NCBI GenBank assembly: GCA_033032865.1
Contig: JAWHQI010000079.1
Coordinates: 7,382,501-7,446,500, forward strand
Source of the DNA: Dactylorhiza incarnata
Taxonomy: Eukaryota; Streptophyta; Magnoliopsida; Asparagales; Orchidaceae
DNA length: 64,000 bases
Direction: 5' to 3'
Shown here piece after piece: positions 42,183 to 53,800 of the stretch (the first letter of the stretch is position 1; each line of letters starts with the position of its first letter). The notes below the pieces were generated by a model. It saw nothing but the letters and a program-made list of their open reading frames with translations, was not told where the DNA came from and searched no databases. The position numbers and the translations under genes are program-made.

Positions 42183-44082
42183 ATGAGTACTAAGGATTAT
42201 GCTTCCACAAGACCCCCAGTGTGTAACTTAAACAAGTTCACACTCTGGAAGGCCAGGATAAGGCTTTATATGAATTCAATTGATGAATACATATATAATG
42301 TTCTTCTCATAGGTCATCCTGCTCCAGTCATACAAAAGGAAGGAGAAACCTCAACAACTGAGGCTGTCCCAAGAAAGGAATGGACAGAGGCTGAGAAGAA
42401 GGTCAAGGCATGTGATTCCAAGGCCATGAACATTCTGGTTTCAACAATGTCAGATGACATTTTCCAGAAGGTAGCTGAATGCCAATCAACAAAAGAAATC
42501 TGGGATTCCCTCACCATAATGGTTGAAGGAAGTGCTGATGAAAGGAAGGACAGAAAGTCCCTTCTCATATCCCAGTATGAGAACTTTCAAAAGAAAGCTG
42601 ATGAATCTGTTGCTGATATGTATGACAGATTCAACATCATCACTAATGAGCTCAGAGGCTTGGGCAAGGAGATATCTCTAACTGAGATAAATGATAAAAT
42701 ACTTGTGTGCTTCCCTAGTTCATGGGTTTCAAGAACCCGGGCAATCAGAGAATCCAGATGCCATAGAGAGATCTCCACCGAAGCTTTGCTAGGAAAGCTA
42801 AAGTCCTATGAGTTGCTACTGAAGACCAGGGCTGAGTAAGAAGAGAGGGAAACTACTTCAGCTCCTGTCCAAAGGAACTTAGCTCTGAAAGCTAATGATG
42901 GAGAGCCCTCTGCTCCAGAAGATGAGATGTTCAATCTCCTAGCAAGGAGATTCAAGAAGTGGGCCAAGACTAAAGACTTAAGGAGAAGAGAAAAAGACTC
43001 AAGGCCTAGGTATGATAAGACTCCAAGGAAGGAGATTATCTACTTTACCTGCAACAAGACAGGGCACATTTCTCCTGAGTGCCATCAAGAGCAAAGGAAC
43101 AGGAGCAGCAATAAAGAGGAGAAGAAGAAGTCCTTCAGAGGGAAGGACAAGAAGAAAGCAAAGAGTTTCATTGCTGAAACCTGGAGTGATTCAGAAGTGG
43201 AAAAAAGCTCATCATCATCATCTGAGAGTGATGATGAAGAAGAAGCAGTAGCATCCTGCATGATGGCTCTTGGGATGTCATTAGATGATGAAGCAGAACA
43301 TGTATCCATTTTTGATGAATTTGATTTCAATTCAGAAGATTTTAAAACCTGCTTTAGAGATTTCTGCATTGAACATCTTAGAGTAGAAAAAGAATTAGAC
43401 ACGGCTAGGGCTGAAATAGAAAACCTTAAGAAAGATGAAGTGTATTTAAGAAATCAAAATCTGTCAAAGGAAATTAAAAACAAAGAATTAGAATTGAACA
43501 CACTTAGAGAAGATAACATAAAACTGACAAAAGAGCTAGTAAAGGCAAAAGGCCTTTGATGACTCACTCAATGAGAGGAGTCAGAAGCTCAAGGATATCA
43601 CATAAAATCTCTCTATGAGATTTAATCACCTAGGGTTAGGAGCAGATCCATCCATAAGCACAAAATCACCTAGGAAGCCTGCCTGGAAAAATCCAGTGTC
43701 ATTTGTCAGACCTAGTGATTATCAGCCCATTGAGAAGTGCAAATTAACTAAGGGTAAGGCTGGTAGCTATTCAGATAGGATAGATAAATCCAACAAAATA
43801 CATTTGAATAAGAAAGAAAAACCCTTAGGTAAAAACAACATAGGGAAATTAAATAACCTTAATCAAAAGGTTAAACCAAGACCTAGGATAATAAAACACT
43901 CTTCTGACTTATTATATCAAGATACATTTTATACCCATTTCAAATATCAAAACAGTAGGTTTGGGAAAACCATTCCTTATCATCCCAAAGGATATCATGA
44001 AAGACCCTTCTATTCTTTCATTGAACCCTACAATGGTAAAACCAAAGGGCCCAAGGTAACCTGGGTTCCTTCTAATGTTTGA
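42183..44082 (+). pseudogene. gag of element C
   Basis: ATG at 42183 lies 86 nt after the PBS. Frame 1 (218 codons) is a full UBN2-type region (NKFTLWKARIRLYMNSID, STKEIWDSLTIM, LISQYENFQKK, DMYDRFNIITNEL). A single TAA at 42837 is followed in frame by a basic region, a knuckle with the first Cys changed to Tyr (YFTCNKTGHISPEC, about 43040), an acidic Ser block and a coiled coil to 43559. A one-base shift then leads to the last part (43615-44082), with HPKGYHERPFYSFIEPYNG and ending TWVPSNV. It is only lightly damaged: one stop, one shift and one zinc ligand lost. Confidence 0.92.
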
Positions 44083-44279
44083 ATTACTTATGCAGGGTTA
44101 GGGAGAGTCCCACTCAGGAGAAAATTAAGTGGGAAGAATGATGTAGGTCATGAATACGGAACAAAAGTCATTCAAGGGAGTAATTTCTATCTTGAATCCT
44201 CCTTAACACTTATTACATCATACTATAATCTATTTTCAATAAATAAAATTGCTGGGATAGAAGTTGATGTACTATTGAC
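44083..44279 (+). other. Deletion junction of element C (pol missing)
   Basis: The gag end TWVPSNV and TGA (44080-44082) is followed by about 190 bases of noncoding text with no DSG protease, then AAAATTGCTGGGA (44248), which matches the spacer after RNase H in element A (ATTGCTGGGA, 22289). All of protease, integrase, RT and RNase H is absent. Confidence 0.8.
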
Positions 44280-44620
44280 TTCTATTCGATGCCAGCATCG
44301 AGAAGCACACAAAGCAGACAATTCAAATAGAATTTGACGCAGCGTCAAGTTCTTATCGATGCATACGTCGTCTTAACAATTGTTGATTAAGTTCGAAGTC
44401 ACGTCGATTGGAATTCGATGTAACGTCGACAAGACTACGTCGACTTAGAGTCTATGAATAATCTCGAAGCTACGTCGAGTACTAGTCGACGTAATGTCGA
44501 TATATCAGCGCGCGCAGAATTACATTTAGAAGCAATCTCGACACAGCTTTGCGCACCAAATAATAAGTAATATCGACGGTGCGTCGACCTAAACCCTAAG
44601 TAGAGGCAATTCATCTGCTT
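44280..44620 (+). repeat. Internal TCGACG cluster of element C
   Basis: ATTCGATGCCAGCATCGAG, GTCACGTCGATTGGAATTCG, GTAACGTCGACAAG and ACTAGTCGACGTAATGTCGA recur at 20-35 bp. It is positionally equivalent to 22330-22660 in element A. Confidence 0.78.
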
Positions 44621-44699
44621 TTAAACAATTACTACATCGAAACATTTGCGCTTTAGAATTCTCTTTTTCTTGCTCTTTTGCTCTCTTGCTCTCTAGCTC

Positions 44700-44753
44700 T
44701 CCCGTGCCTCTTTCTCTCTCACCTTCTTTGTCTTTACAGGTACCTAGAGTCTA
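44700..44753 (+). promoter_or_regulatory. Candidate 3' splice site before the env-like ORF of C
   Basis: A pyrimidine-rich run (CTCTTTCTCTCTCACC, TTCTTTGTCTTTACAG) ends at 44740, 14 bases before ATG 44754. It has the same arrangement as element A at 22741-22783, including GTACC just after the AG. Confidence 0.55.
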
Positions 44754-46545
44754 ATGGATCCACCAATGGTCAACTCAGGTTTTGATGTGGATGTGGACTC
44801 CTTCAGTGCAGTGGCAGAAAGTTTCAAAGCCATTCTTGGCTTGTTTCAAGAAGTTGGTCTGACCAAGCTTATCTCCACAAGATGCAAAATCCTGGATATC
44901 GAACTGACTGAATTTAAAGACAGTGTTCAAAGAGGAGAGGATGGCTCCCTCAAAGGGAAAATATATGACACAGATGTATTGATAACAGAGAATTGCTAAA
45001 CCAAACATTTGATCTGCCCACAGGGAATGAATCAGATGAACTAACATCATAAGAAGTAAAGAATGTTCTAGAAATAATGCAGTTCAAGAAGGAGAAGCCA
45101 ATTAATCTCAAAAAGATTGATGTGACAGAAGAATACAGGTTTCTAGTAGACATTGTTGGGAAAGTCCTATTATGCAAGATCTCTGCCCATGATGCAATTC
45201 CCAAGCAACAGCTGCAGCTTATGGGATTTCTTGTTCTAAAGAAGATCCATTGGGGAAGATGCCTACTAAAGATGATTGGGCATAAGTACTCCCACAAGGA
45301 GAATGCCTATATGAGGATAATGAGTCAAGTGCTCTTCAAACACTATCCAGATATCTGCATGTCAAAAGGAGTGTCCATTCCTCCTGGAAAAAGGATCACA
45401 ATAGGAATCTTTTCCAAATGGACCAGGCAAATCTCAAAGCCTGGTCAAGCTCAAATTTCTCCTACTCCATCTCCTCCTCCACTAGATTCAGAAAGGGATC
45501 ACCCTCAGGAAGACACCCCGTCACAATAGCAACAATAACAATAACAACAACAACAACTGCAACAACAATAATAATAGCAGTTCCAATCCACCTAATCACC
45601 TGAGCAATCTCCTCTACAAACACATCTACCTCCATCCACTACAATTCCAGATTATCAACCTGCTCCACCTCCACCTTCATCAATTCACTTCTCACCTTAG
45701 GTGTATCATTCTCTCTCTACCATCCAAGAAGATGTTCTTCCATCACCTCCTCCATCTACATCTTATCCACCAATAGTTGATCTTGAGCAGATCATCTCCA
45801 AGGCTGTGGCCATTGCCTCCTCCACATTTGCTGATCAAGTGGCCTCTCAGGCTTGAAAATTTGACAGAAAATACTCACAGATAGAGGGTGAGTTATTAAA
45901 TTTTCAAAAAACATTTTAGAGCCTCAAAGAGTTTATATCTTCCTCCATGATGTCAAGGGAGTTCTTAACCTCACTGGCCAGCAAGGTCAAGAAGGGGGAG
46001 AACATACTAGAGGAAGAAATATCTCCTCTTGTTATAAATGGACAAGATCAGGACAGTGCTAATAATGAGCCTACTCCTGACAAAGTAACTACCTTTCAAT
46101 GTGCACAGTCTCAGGGGGAGCATCCAGAAAGGTTGGATGATGATGTCCAGGGAAGGCCTGCAGATCAGGGGGAGTTTGCTCCAACAATATTGGATGATAA
46201 AGAAATGGATACAACAGTTCAGGGGGAGTTAAGTGACAAAGATATGACAGATGTCATGCAATTTCTAACAGATGAAGGGGATCCCCAAGAAGAAAGGATG
46301 AATATTGAGCCAGCTGATGCAGCAAAATAGGGGGAGCCTACCCCAGATGTCCAGAGGGACATAGGTGCAGAGATGGATGCTGTAAGCACAACTGCAGTTC
46401 AAGATGTGATTCAAGATAAAGATCCATTAGATGAAGTTGTTCAGATAGCAGAGGAAGCTGCCCAGGAAGATGGAACAAATGTTCAAAGTCAAGGGGAGCT
46501 TCCCAAAGACACTGCTGAAGAAAATTATGAGCCACTGAAGTTTTA
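44754..46545 (+). pseudogene. Env-like region of element C
   Basis: Frame 1 (44754-44999) starts MDPPMVNSGFDVDVDSF and is helix-rich. Frame 2 (45077-45529) has LKKIDVTEEYRFLVDIVGK and WGRCLLKMIGHKYSHKENAY, then a Pro-rich tail. The third part (45947-46330 and on to 46545) is acidic, Gln/Asp/Glu-rich with repeated QGE units. A CAA/TAA microsatellite (45527-45590) lies between. It corresponds in position to the env-like ORF of Sireviruses. There is no signal peptide or membrane helix, so an envelope function is not supported by the sequence. Confidence 0.6.
45527..45590 (+). repeat. (CAA)n/(TAA)n microsatellite
   Basis: Imperfect AACAATAACAACAACAAC run within the env-like region. It follows a TAG at 45527 and probably arose after coding constraint was lost. 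Confidence 0.8.
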
Positions 46546-46823
46546 AGAAAAGCTTCCTCAAAAGTATTCTCAAGAAAGAGAAGAACTCCTTATAAGGATC
46601 TCTGAACTTCAGGTACCAGATGAATTATTGGCTTTTGTGGAATTACATTTGGTGGGAAAAATAATGCTACACAATCTCTTGATATGGAAATCTGCTGTCT
46701 ATAATTTCAGTTGTTTCCTTTCTGTATCTATGTTATCTTGCATGTATGTTTGATTATGCAAAGAAATGTATAAAATCACTTTACTCAAATCTGTAAAATT
46801 TGTTAAGATAAATAGGGGGAGAT
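46105..46823 (+). other. Multiple polypurine-like tracts and PPT of element C
   Basis: CAGGGGGAG or close forms occur near 46112, 46168, 46219, 46327 and 46490, and the canonical PPT AATAGGGGGAGAT (46811-46823) abuts the 3' LTR. Repeated PPT-like motifs upstream of the 3' LTR are a described Sirevirus feature. Bases 46546-46810 hold no gene. Confidence 0.7.
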
Positions 46824-48506
46824 TGTTGGGAAAACCCTGTGATTTAACTTAACAAATTATATGAAAGTGATTTTATCTACTAGGTTTGAATTACCCATTG
46901 TATAGTGATGGTAATTTGGTCATTAGATGTCTTAGGATGTCACACTCAACCTATGGTGTCAGGACCAGATTAAGGGAAGTAAAATTGGGCTAAGTTAACA
47001 TTTATGTCGAATAGAATTCGACTTAACATCGAGTCCATATCGACGCTGCTCTGACTAGAAGTCCAAGTGGTTCAACCCTTCTGTCAAAGTAACTCAAGTC
47101 GACGTTACGTCGAATAGATATCGACGTAGAGGTCAGGGACTTGTCAGAGTAACTGGAGAAGTCAACGCAGCTTCTACTTCAACTCGACGCAGAAGAGGTT
47201 ATCTGTCGAAGCCATCTAAAGTCGACGCAACGTCGACTTCATCTCGACGTAGAAGAAGAAGTTCAAAACCAGGCAGATCAACTCGACTGACACATCGATA
47301 AGATGTCGACGCAACGTCGAATTGCATAGTTCAAACAGAGCAGAGATGAAATCGAAGCTACTTCTACAAGAACTCGAAGTTGCGTCGATAAGAGAGGAAA
47401 TGAACTCGACGCAACGTCGAATACAGTCTGTAAAAGTTAAACTTTTCAGCTGTCATTTTGATCCTTCTTTTATGGCCCACATCCTTCAAGATCGTTCCCC
47501 AACGACTCAATAATTTCCTGAAATAGAAAGGAGCATTAAAGGAGACAAAAAGGTTTCTTGGAAACATATTCCTTTTAGGTGGACGGACCGAGAATTAAAA
47601 AGAAAAGAAAGAGAAAGTGATAGCCAGAACACCTTATCAAGGCATACAAGAAAGAGAAAGAAATTTGAAATAGAATACAGAGAATAAAAGGATAAGAGAA
47701 GATAGAAAGAGATACAACATTAATCACAATCGACCATCTCTCTTCTTGCTAGGGCTTCCTCTTCTTCTCCCTCTCCCTCAGGAACACTAACACAGAAAAG
47801 AGAAAAGAAAAGAAAGCTCTACTGTTCTTCATCTAAGAGAACAGAGGATCTGAAAGCTGCTCTTCATCACAATCACATAGCAGCCAGATCTAAATCAGCA
47901 GAAGTAGAAAGGATCTGACATACAAAGCACCTGCAATTCATCACTATCTAAAGCAGTGGTTAATCAAGAGCAGATCCTGTGGAACATCTAATAGACTATT
48001 CTTCATACAATCCTCTCAAGAATTCTGAGAACAGAATTCCTACAACCTTCTTTCTTCTCCTTCTTTCTCATTCTGTAAAAGAGTTTTATTAATCCCTCTT
48101 CAAAGGATTTAGTGGTTCAAGATCTCCTTATCAAAAGATCTGGTGGTTCAAGATCTCCTTATCAAAAGATCTGGTGGTTCATGATCTCCTTGTCAAAAGA
48201 TCAGTGGTTCTAAGAGTCTCCCTATCAAAAGACTCAGGCACTGTGGTGCATCCCTACCAGGTGGTAGAAGAGGGGAGTACCCACATTTTGGGGAACCTCT
48301 ATAAAAAATCAGTGTGTCTTTTGGTTGTCAATTTTCTGTGCTGTTCCAAGTTCTTTCTATTATTTCTTGCACCTTATTCTGCCTGTGTTCTTATTCAGCA
48401 TAAATCCTTAGTTAAGTTTATTATTTTCACAGTTACGATATAAATAATTTTAAATCTCTATTCACTCCCCTTTAGAGGATTCTCAGAGGCACACCGTGCA
48501 CTTTCA
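46824..48506 (+). repeat. 3' LTR of element C (1683 bp)
   Basis: TGTTGGGAAAACCCTGTG to GTGCACTTTCA. Same length as the 5' LTR and similar throughout, with scattered substitutions and balancing indels. Confidence 0.95.
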
Positions 48507-48511
48507 ATTTC

Positions 48512-49268
48512 TATACTGGGTTAACGCAAGGCATTAGCCTTAACGTCGACCTTAGCTTCCAGTCCTATAAATAGGTGGATTTCATCTTCTTCAATAACTA
48601 ATGCTAAGGAGCCCTATTCCAACACTCTGAATTATTTGTAAGGGCCGTATTTCCAGACCACAAAGGATCTCCTACTCAATTTCAAAAGGAGGAATCAAAG
48701 GAGGCTTGGATTAACACGCTAACTCAACACGAAGAATGCACACTTGGAATTCAATGATCTTCAGCGATTCTTCGTCGTCTCCTTCAGATTACCTCATAAG
48801 GTATTTTTATATTTGTCTTTTATGTTTATCCTTGTACTCAATTCGTAAATTTGCCTCGTGTTGGCGACTAGGTCTGGGTAGGACTTAGGGAGGAATTCAC
48901 CTCGTGTTGGCGAATGGGTCTAGGGAGTAAATCTATGGGGTGCTCGAGGCCTTTCTGGAGATAGAAGGGCTAGAGTGGCTTGAGGCTGTATCTGGGGAGA
49001 GATCCGCTAAAGCCAACTGGTTCTTAGTGAGAAGAGTCAGTATATAAAATGAAAAGAGTATTTCATATTTCGCCTTCGATTTCTAGCATCATAGAAATCA
49101 TATTTTGTATTCATTTTTATGAATGATAATCATGTCTTTTCTTGTTTAATAAAATTGATTTCATTTTTAATTTCCATCTCTTTACTTTTAATTTAAGTTC
49201 TAATAAAATATCTAAAGTTTTCTAAAACCCTTATTCATCCCCCTCTAAGGGCGCCTCAAGATCCAACA
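48512..49268 (+). repeat. 5' LTR of element E, second segment
   Basis: It resumes at TATACTGGGTTAACGC and ends GATCCAACA. It includes TATAAATAG (48566-48574) after ACGCAAGGCATTAGCC, two CTCGTGTTGGCGA(c/a)T repeats (48855 and 48901) and a short C tract before CTCTAAGG. It aligns to 55509-56313. Confidence 0.92.
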
Positions 49269-49270
49269 AG

Positions 49271-49282
49271 TGGTATCAGAGC
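49271..49282 (+). other. Primer binding site of element E
   Basis: TGGTATCAGAGC, a perfect initiator-tRNA-Met complement two bases after the LTR. Confidence 0.95.
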
Positions 49283-49296
49283 GAGGTTATTCGAAA

Positions 49297-50330
49297 ATGG
49301 TTTCACCACCAGGAATAATGGCGCCTCTTGATCATGATCTCACTTCTACTAGCGGGGAAAGTTTTAATATAAATGAAAAATTATTTTCACCACCTTTATT
49401 TATGGGCAAAAATTATAAAAGGTGGAAAATATTAATGAAAAATTTTCTTAAAGCCTTAGATGAAAAAGTTTGGAATATTACTATTGAAAAACCACCTAGC
49501 GTATTAACTAGAAACAAAATTGTTTTAAATGCAAAATCTATAAATAGTCTATTTTGTGCGTTAGATCAAAATATTTTCAAACTCATTTATACTTTACCTA
49601 CCGCATATGAGATTTGGAATTTTCTTGAAAGAACTTATGATTCTCCTTCTGTAGGTATGGAACAATCACAAGAACTAGAGAATATGCAAGTCTGCACAAG
49701 TATTCAAGAAAGCCCCTCACATGATGGATCCATGGAATGCACATCAAGCGGAAGGGATGATGACAACACATTTTTGGAAGAGGAACATGAAGATGTCAAA
49801 GGAACTTTATGTTCAAACCTTTCCTCATCCAAAAGCAAAGTAAGGAAATAGAATTCCCTTATTGCTTGAAATTCTATTTCTACATTACAATTGCTACAAA
49901 TTACAAAGCGCAAAATTAAGAAATTAAAAAATGCGAATTGTAAATTGCGCGTAGAAAATAAAGGTTTAAAAGCAAAAGTTAAAGTAGAATCAAAATCTGA
50001 ATTATCTAGTTTTACCCATGTCTCTTCAATTGAAAATATAAAACCTTGTTTTGATTGCAATATTCTTAAATAAAAACTCAAGGTATATGAAAAAGAGCAT
50101 CTTAAAGAACACAATGAAAACTTACCTTTAGAAAAGTAATCTATTACAAATGACTATGATATGTGTAAAAGTTATAAAATTGAAATTATAGAGATGGATG
50201 AAACATTTGATGAATTAAGAAATGACTATCAAAATCACATTGATTCAATTGTCTCCACTCTTAAAAATAGCACAATAGCTTGTAATAAGCTAGACATAAT
50301 CTTAAGATCAAAATGAGGAATTAAAATAAA
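49297..50330 (+). pseudogene. Truncated gag of element E
   Basis: ATG at 49297 (14 nt after the PBS) opens MVSPPGIMAPLDHD. LFMGKNYKRWKILMKNFLKAL and AYEIWNFLERTYD are the start of a UBN2-type gag. The middle of gag is missing, and an acidic part (DDDNTFLEEEHEDV) follows to a TAG at 49849. After it come Lys-rich coiled-coil pieces (KRKIKKLKNANCKL, MDETFDELRNDY) broken by several stops. No zinc knuckle is present, so RNA binding would be impaired. Confidence 0.75.
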
Positions 50331-50410
50331 AAATCAACTTGCCTATGAAAATTATGAATAACAATTAACACAACATAAATTCACAATCTCAAGGAATATG
50401 TAAAAGCAAG

Positions 50411-50800
50411 TTGAATATGAATATAAATATCTTGAATAAACCTAATAATGGGAGTAAGGAACACAAAGTCTTTGTAAATCAAAATCCGAGTCACTATCAT
50501 TTAAAAAATCTGTTTTCTCCCAACATAAATTTAAACGTTAACAAATTTCCTATACGTAACACTTTTGAAAATCATTATGGAAATTTGAAATATAAGAATA
50601 TGAAACCAAAGTATGAATGGAGACCCAAAATTAAAGATGAAACATTAACTCCACTTGAAAGGGTTCATTCATACTCATCTCCCCAAAATCATCTCGCTAT
50701 ATTTAGGTACCTAAAGGAACCATTACACATGGTTCCCTCTGGATACCTAAATATCTTATTCATTAGGTATCATCATATGCATGAAGTAGAATCTCTTTAA
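50411..50800 (+). pseudogene. gag tail-like open frame of element E
   Basis: A 129-codon Asn-rich frame with FENHYGNLKYKNMKPKYEWRPK, which resembles the W-x-P-K motif at the end of Sirevirus gag (TWVPSNV in C). Then PLHMVPSGYLN. No protease follows. The frame is open but has no identifiable domain. Confidence 0.4.
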
Positions 50801-53800
50801 AATGAAATTTACAAATTTCTACTTCATGATATGCTTCAATATCTTTTTCTTTTTCTTTTTCTACTTTCTTATTTTTAAGTTATCATGTCATGGTCACCTT
50901 ATATATTATTGGAAATATGATTTTATCTCTTAAAAGCTTAATACGTTTATCAAATTGATCAAAATTCAAAGTCATATTTTATTTTGGTGACCTATCTATC
51001 ATTCCTAAATTCATTGCCTATAAATATCTTATATTATCTATATAAACCTATTCTAAATTTGCATGACATATTTATCCAGATTTATGAAATCATGAACTTC
51101 ACTTTTTCTCTTTCGGAAATTTTAAGTCTATAAATTTTGAATAGTTTTGGATAGCAACCAATAACACTTAAATATCTTGAGAAAGGGAGTTTTGGGATGT
51201 CACCCCATCATATCTCCTAGTACCGGTGCGAACCCCTCATAGGGTAGACCTTGGGAAGTCCAAGATCCACTCTAAATTACAAAGTCCAACCAAAGTCTAG
51301 CAAAGATCAAATTTATTATAGACCCATGCATACTCTTGCAATGATCGAAAAAGAAAACTATCATTATCTTGCGCTTTCAGAAAAATAATATAGGCCTTTG
51401 GTAACTTTTTATAAGAAAAAATAATAAAATATGCGAGATTTTGACCCAAACTTCAAACGATCATAACTTTTGATCTGCTTGTCAGAATTTCGCCCACAAT
51501 AGCTTTTTAGAACGAGGTCGAGAAGCTCTATGCAATGGAAAACCAGCTTCGCTCGTTTGAGTTCATTTCGACCCTCAGAATTGCCAAAATTCAACTCTGT
51601 TTAGAAGTTATCTCAGTTTTTTCGGCTATTTTTGTATCTACGGATTTTATGTCACAGGCTCCTGTGTCCCCTTCCAACAAATTATATGCTTGTAATCATT
51701 ACATAACATTGCACCTTATTATCATAACTTTTCATCTAGCATCATCACTTACTATAAGTAGAAATTAATGACTATGCTAGTTATACCATGAGATGTTATG
51801 TTAAAGAAAAATAGAACAATGAAATTTGAAAGCCAAGAAAATTATATATATGTCTTGGTGAATATTCAAAAATTCTAAGAGAAAATTTACAAAAACTTTT
51901 TAAAATAACCAAAAATTGTTTCTCACTATATTCATTTTCACCTCACATTCTTTCTCTAAAATATTTTGAAAAAGGATGAATATGAATTGTTGTACATACT
52001 TCACCTACATAATATGAATAATTAATTATGAGCACCTAAATTTATATAAGATAAAATTAATGATCATGCAAAATCAAAAGAACTTTTAAATTTAAACATT
52101 AAATATAACTACAAAAGATCTTATTGCTTTCAACATATAGTTTGAAATCATGATTTGTATATGAATCTATTATGTGCTGCATGTATCTCATTTATATGTA
52201 GACCATAGAATAAACTTATATTCCTAAGGAAAAATCAATTAGAATCATCTCTTTATCCTATGTCTAAAATTGAAATACTATTGTTGATTACATGCAACAT
52301 TATATCAAACTCATCATTCTAGAATTATCAACTAATAAATATTATCGTTCATGCTAGCTATCAAATAATGCCATAATGAATTCATCTTAAAGTAGAACAA
52401 TTAAAAGTTAAAATTCATAATAACTATGTTGCTTTAAAATATAATTAGAAATTAATATCTCATAAAAAGGCCATAGTTTACAAATTGTTTACATAGGACA
52501 AAATGCTTAGGACGTCCATGATCATTCACACACATTATGTGTCTCACAATAGCGAGGGCATAGGATTGTATGCATTAGGTGACATAACCTCTAAGTCATG
52601 TCTTGTCCTTAACCGGGGAGGGTTCCAGTGGGGCCTTGCGAGGCACTGGGGGGAAAGAGTGCTAGTTTGATCGTTCTCTAGTGTATGCATATGGGATTAA
52701 CACCCCAACCTACGACATGTGTGCAGCTCCTCATGTCGGGGCTAGTGTGTAGGCATATGGTTAGGGTATTATAATATAGGACATACCAATATCTTATTTT
52801 GCATGCACACTTTATGATTATATTATTCATGTAGTCTTGGGTTGATTGAACACGCTTCTCTTGTGTTTTGCATATTTTACCATTTTTGAGCTTTAATGAT
52901 ATTGTAAAACACAAATATTTGAAAACAAAATAAAAATATAAAAACCTTTTTTGAACAAATAAAACATGCTTAATGAGTCTTCTAATCATCTCCAAATTCT
53001 CTGAAATTTCTACACTAAGAAGGTCTATATACATACTCCCTTTTCCAAAGAATTTTTTTTTCAAAAATCTAAAAAAATAGTGTTATGATTGGGCGTTGAG
53101 TAATTAACGCCAGGCGTTATCTCTTTTATCTATATTGAAATTCTATTTTTTCAATAATATTCCTGGTATTTTTCTAATGAATTTTTTCAGTTTATTTTCT
53201 CTGATTTCAAATTATTTTGTTCTTGTTAATTTTATTCCAAAATACAAAAAAAATAAAATAAATCAAAATGCTCAAAAATATGTTTTTGTCATTTGTTTTT
53301 TTAAATATTTACAAAATTATGGTTTGACTATATGACTTCACAAGAGCAAACATCTTAGTTATTTTGTTTCAAATGGTCAAAATTAATTAGGCATACACTT
53401 AAACATTGTCTTCAATGTCTAATTTTAATTTCAAATTTCCTAAACATGGTTTTATCTTCATGCCTTGACCTTAATCTGATTATATGCAATGAAATAGTCT
53501 ATTGAAAATTGTGTATGATTGCCTAACATGTCTCTAAGTATGAGTAATGCTTTATGTTAATCAATGATTCATACACTCACTATTTTGGTAATCTACATGT
53601 GCTCATAATCTTAGTCTTACATGATTGTGTAGTGTAATAGTTTTTAACATATTAAGTTGTAAGTCTAAATTACCTACACCGTCTTTCAAACAATAAATTT
53701 CTTGCACACATAGAAGTGTTATTTCAATATTGGTAATGTTTGCAACAACAAGTGAATTCGGAGACCTTTGGCCCAAACTTAAAAAATATAATGAAATAAT

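Larger units (their letters stand above)
40401..48506 (+). mobile_element. Element C: pol-less Sirevirus with gag and env-like region
   Basis: Two LTRs of equal length (1683 bp), PBS, gag (42183-44082), an internal palindrome cluster, an env-like region (44754-46545), PPT, and perfect ATTTC target duplications (40396-40400 and 48507-48511). Where element A has protease to RNase H, C has nothing: the gag end is followed within about 200 bp by sequence matching the post-RNase H spacer of A. It differs between LTRs by about 13 changes in the first 215 bp (counted by eye), so it is not very recent. Confidence 0.95.

Noticed and set aside
44754..46545. A true viral envelope gene in element C
   Set aside because: No signal peptide, membrane-spanning helix or furin-like site is visible. 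Only the position matches the env-like ORF of Sireviruses.
49704..50114. Minus-strand frame of 136 codons
   Set aside because: Antisense of the gag coiled-coil part of element E. Low-complexity Phe/Leu composition.
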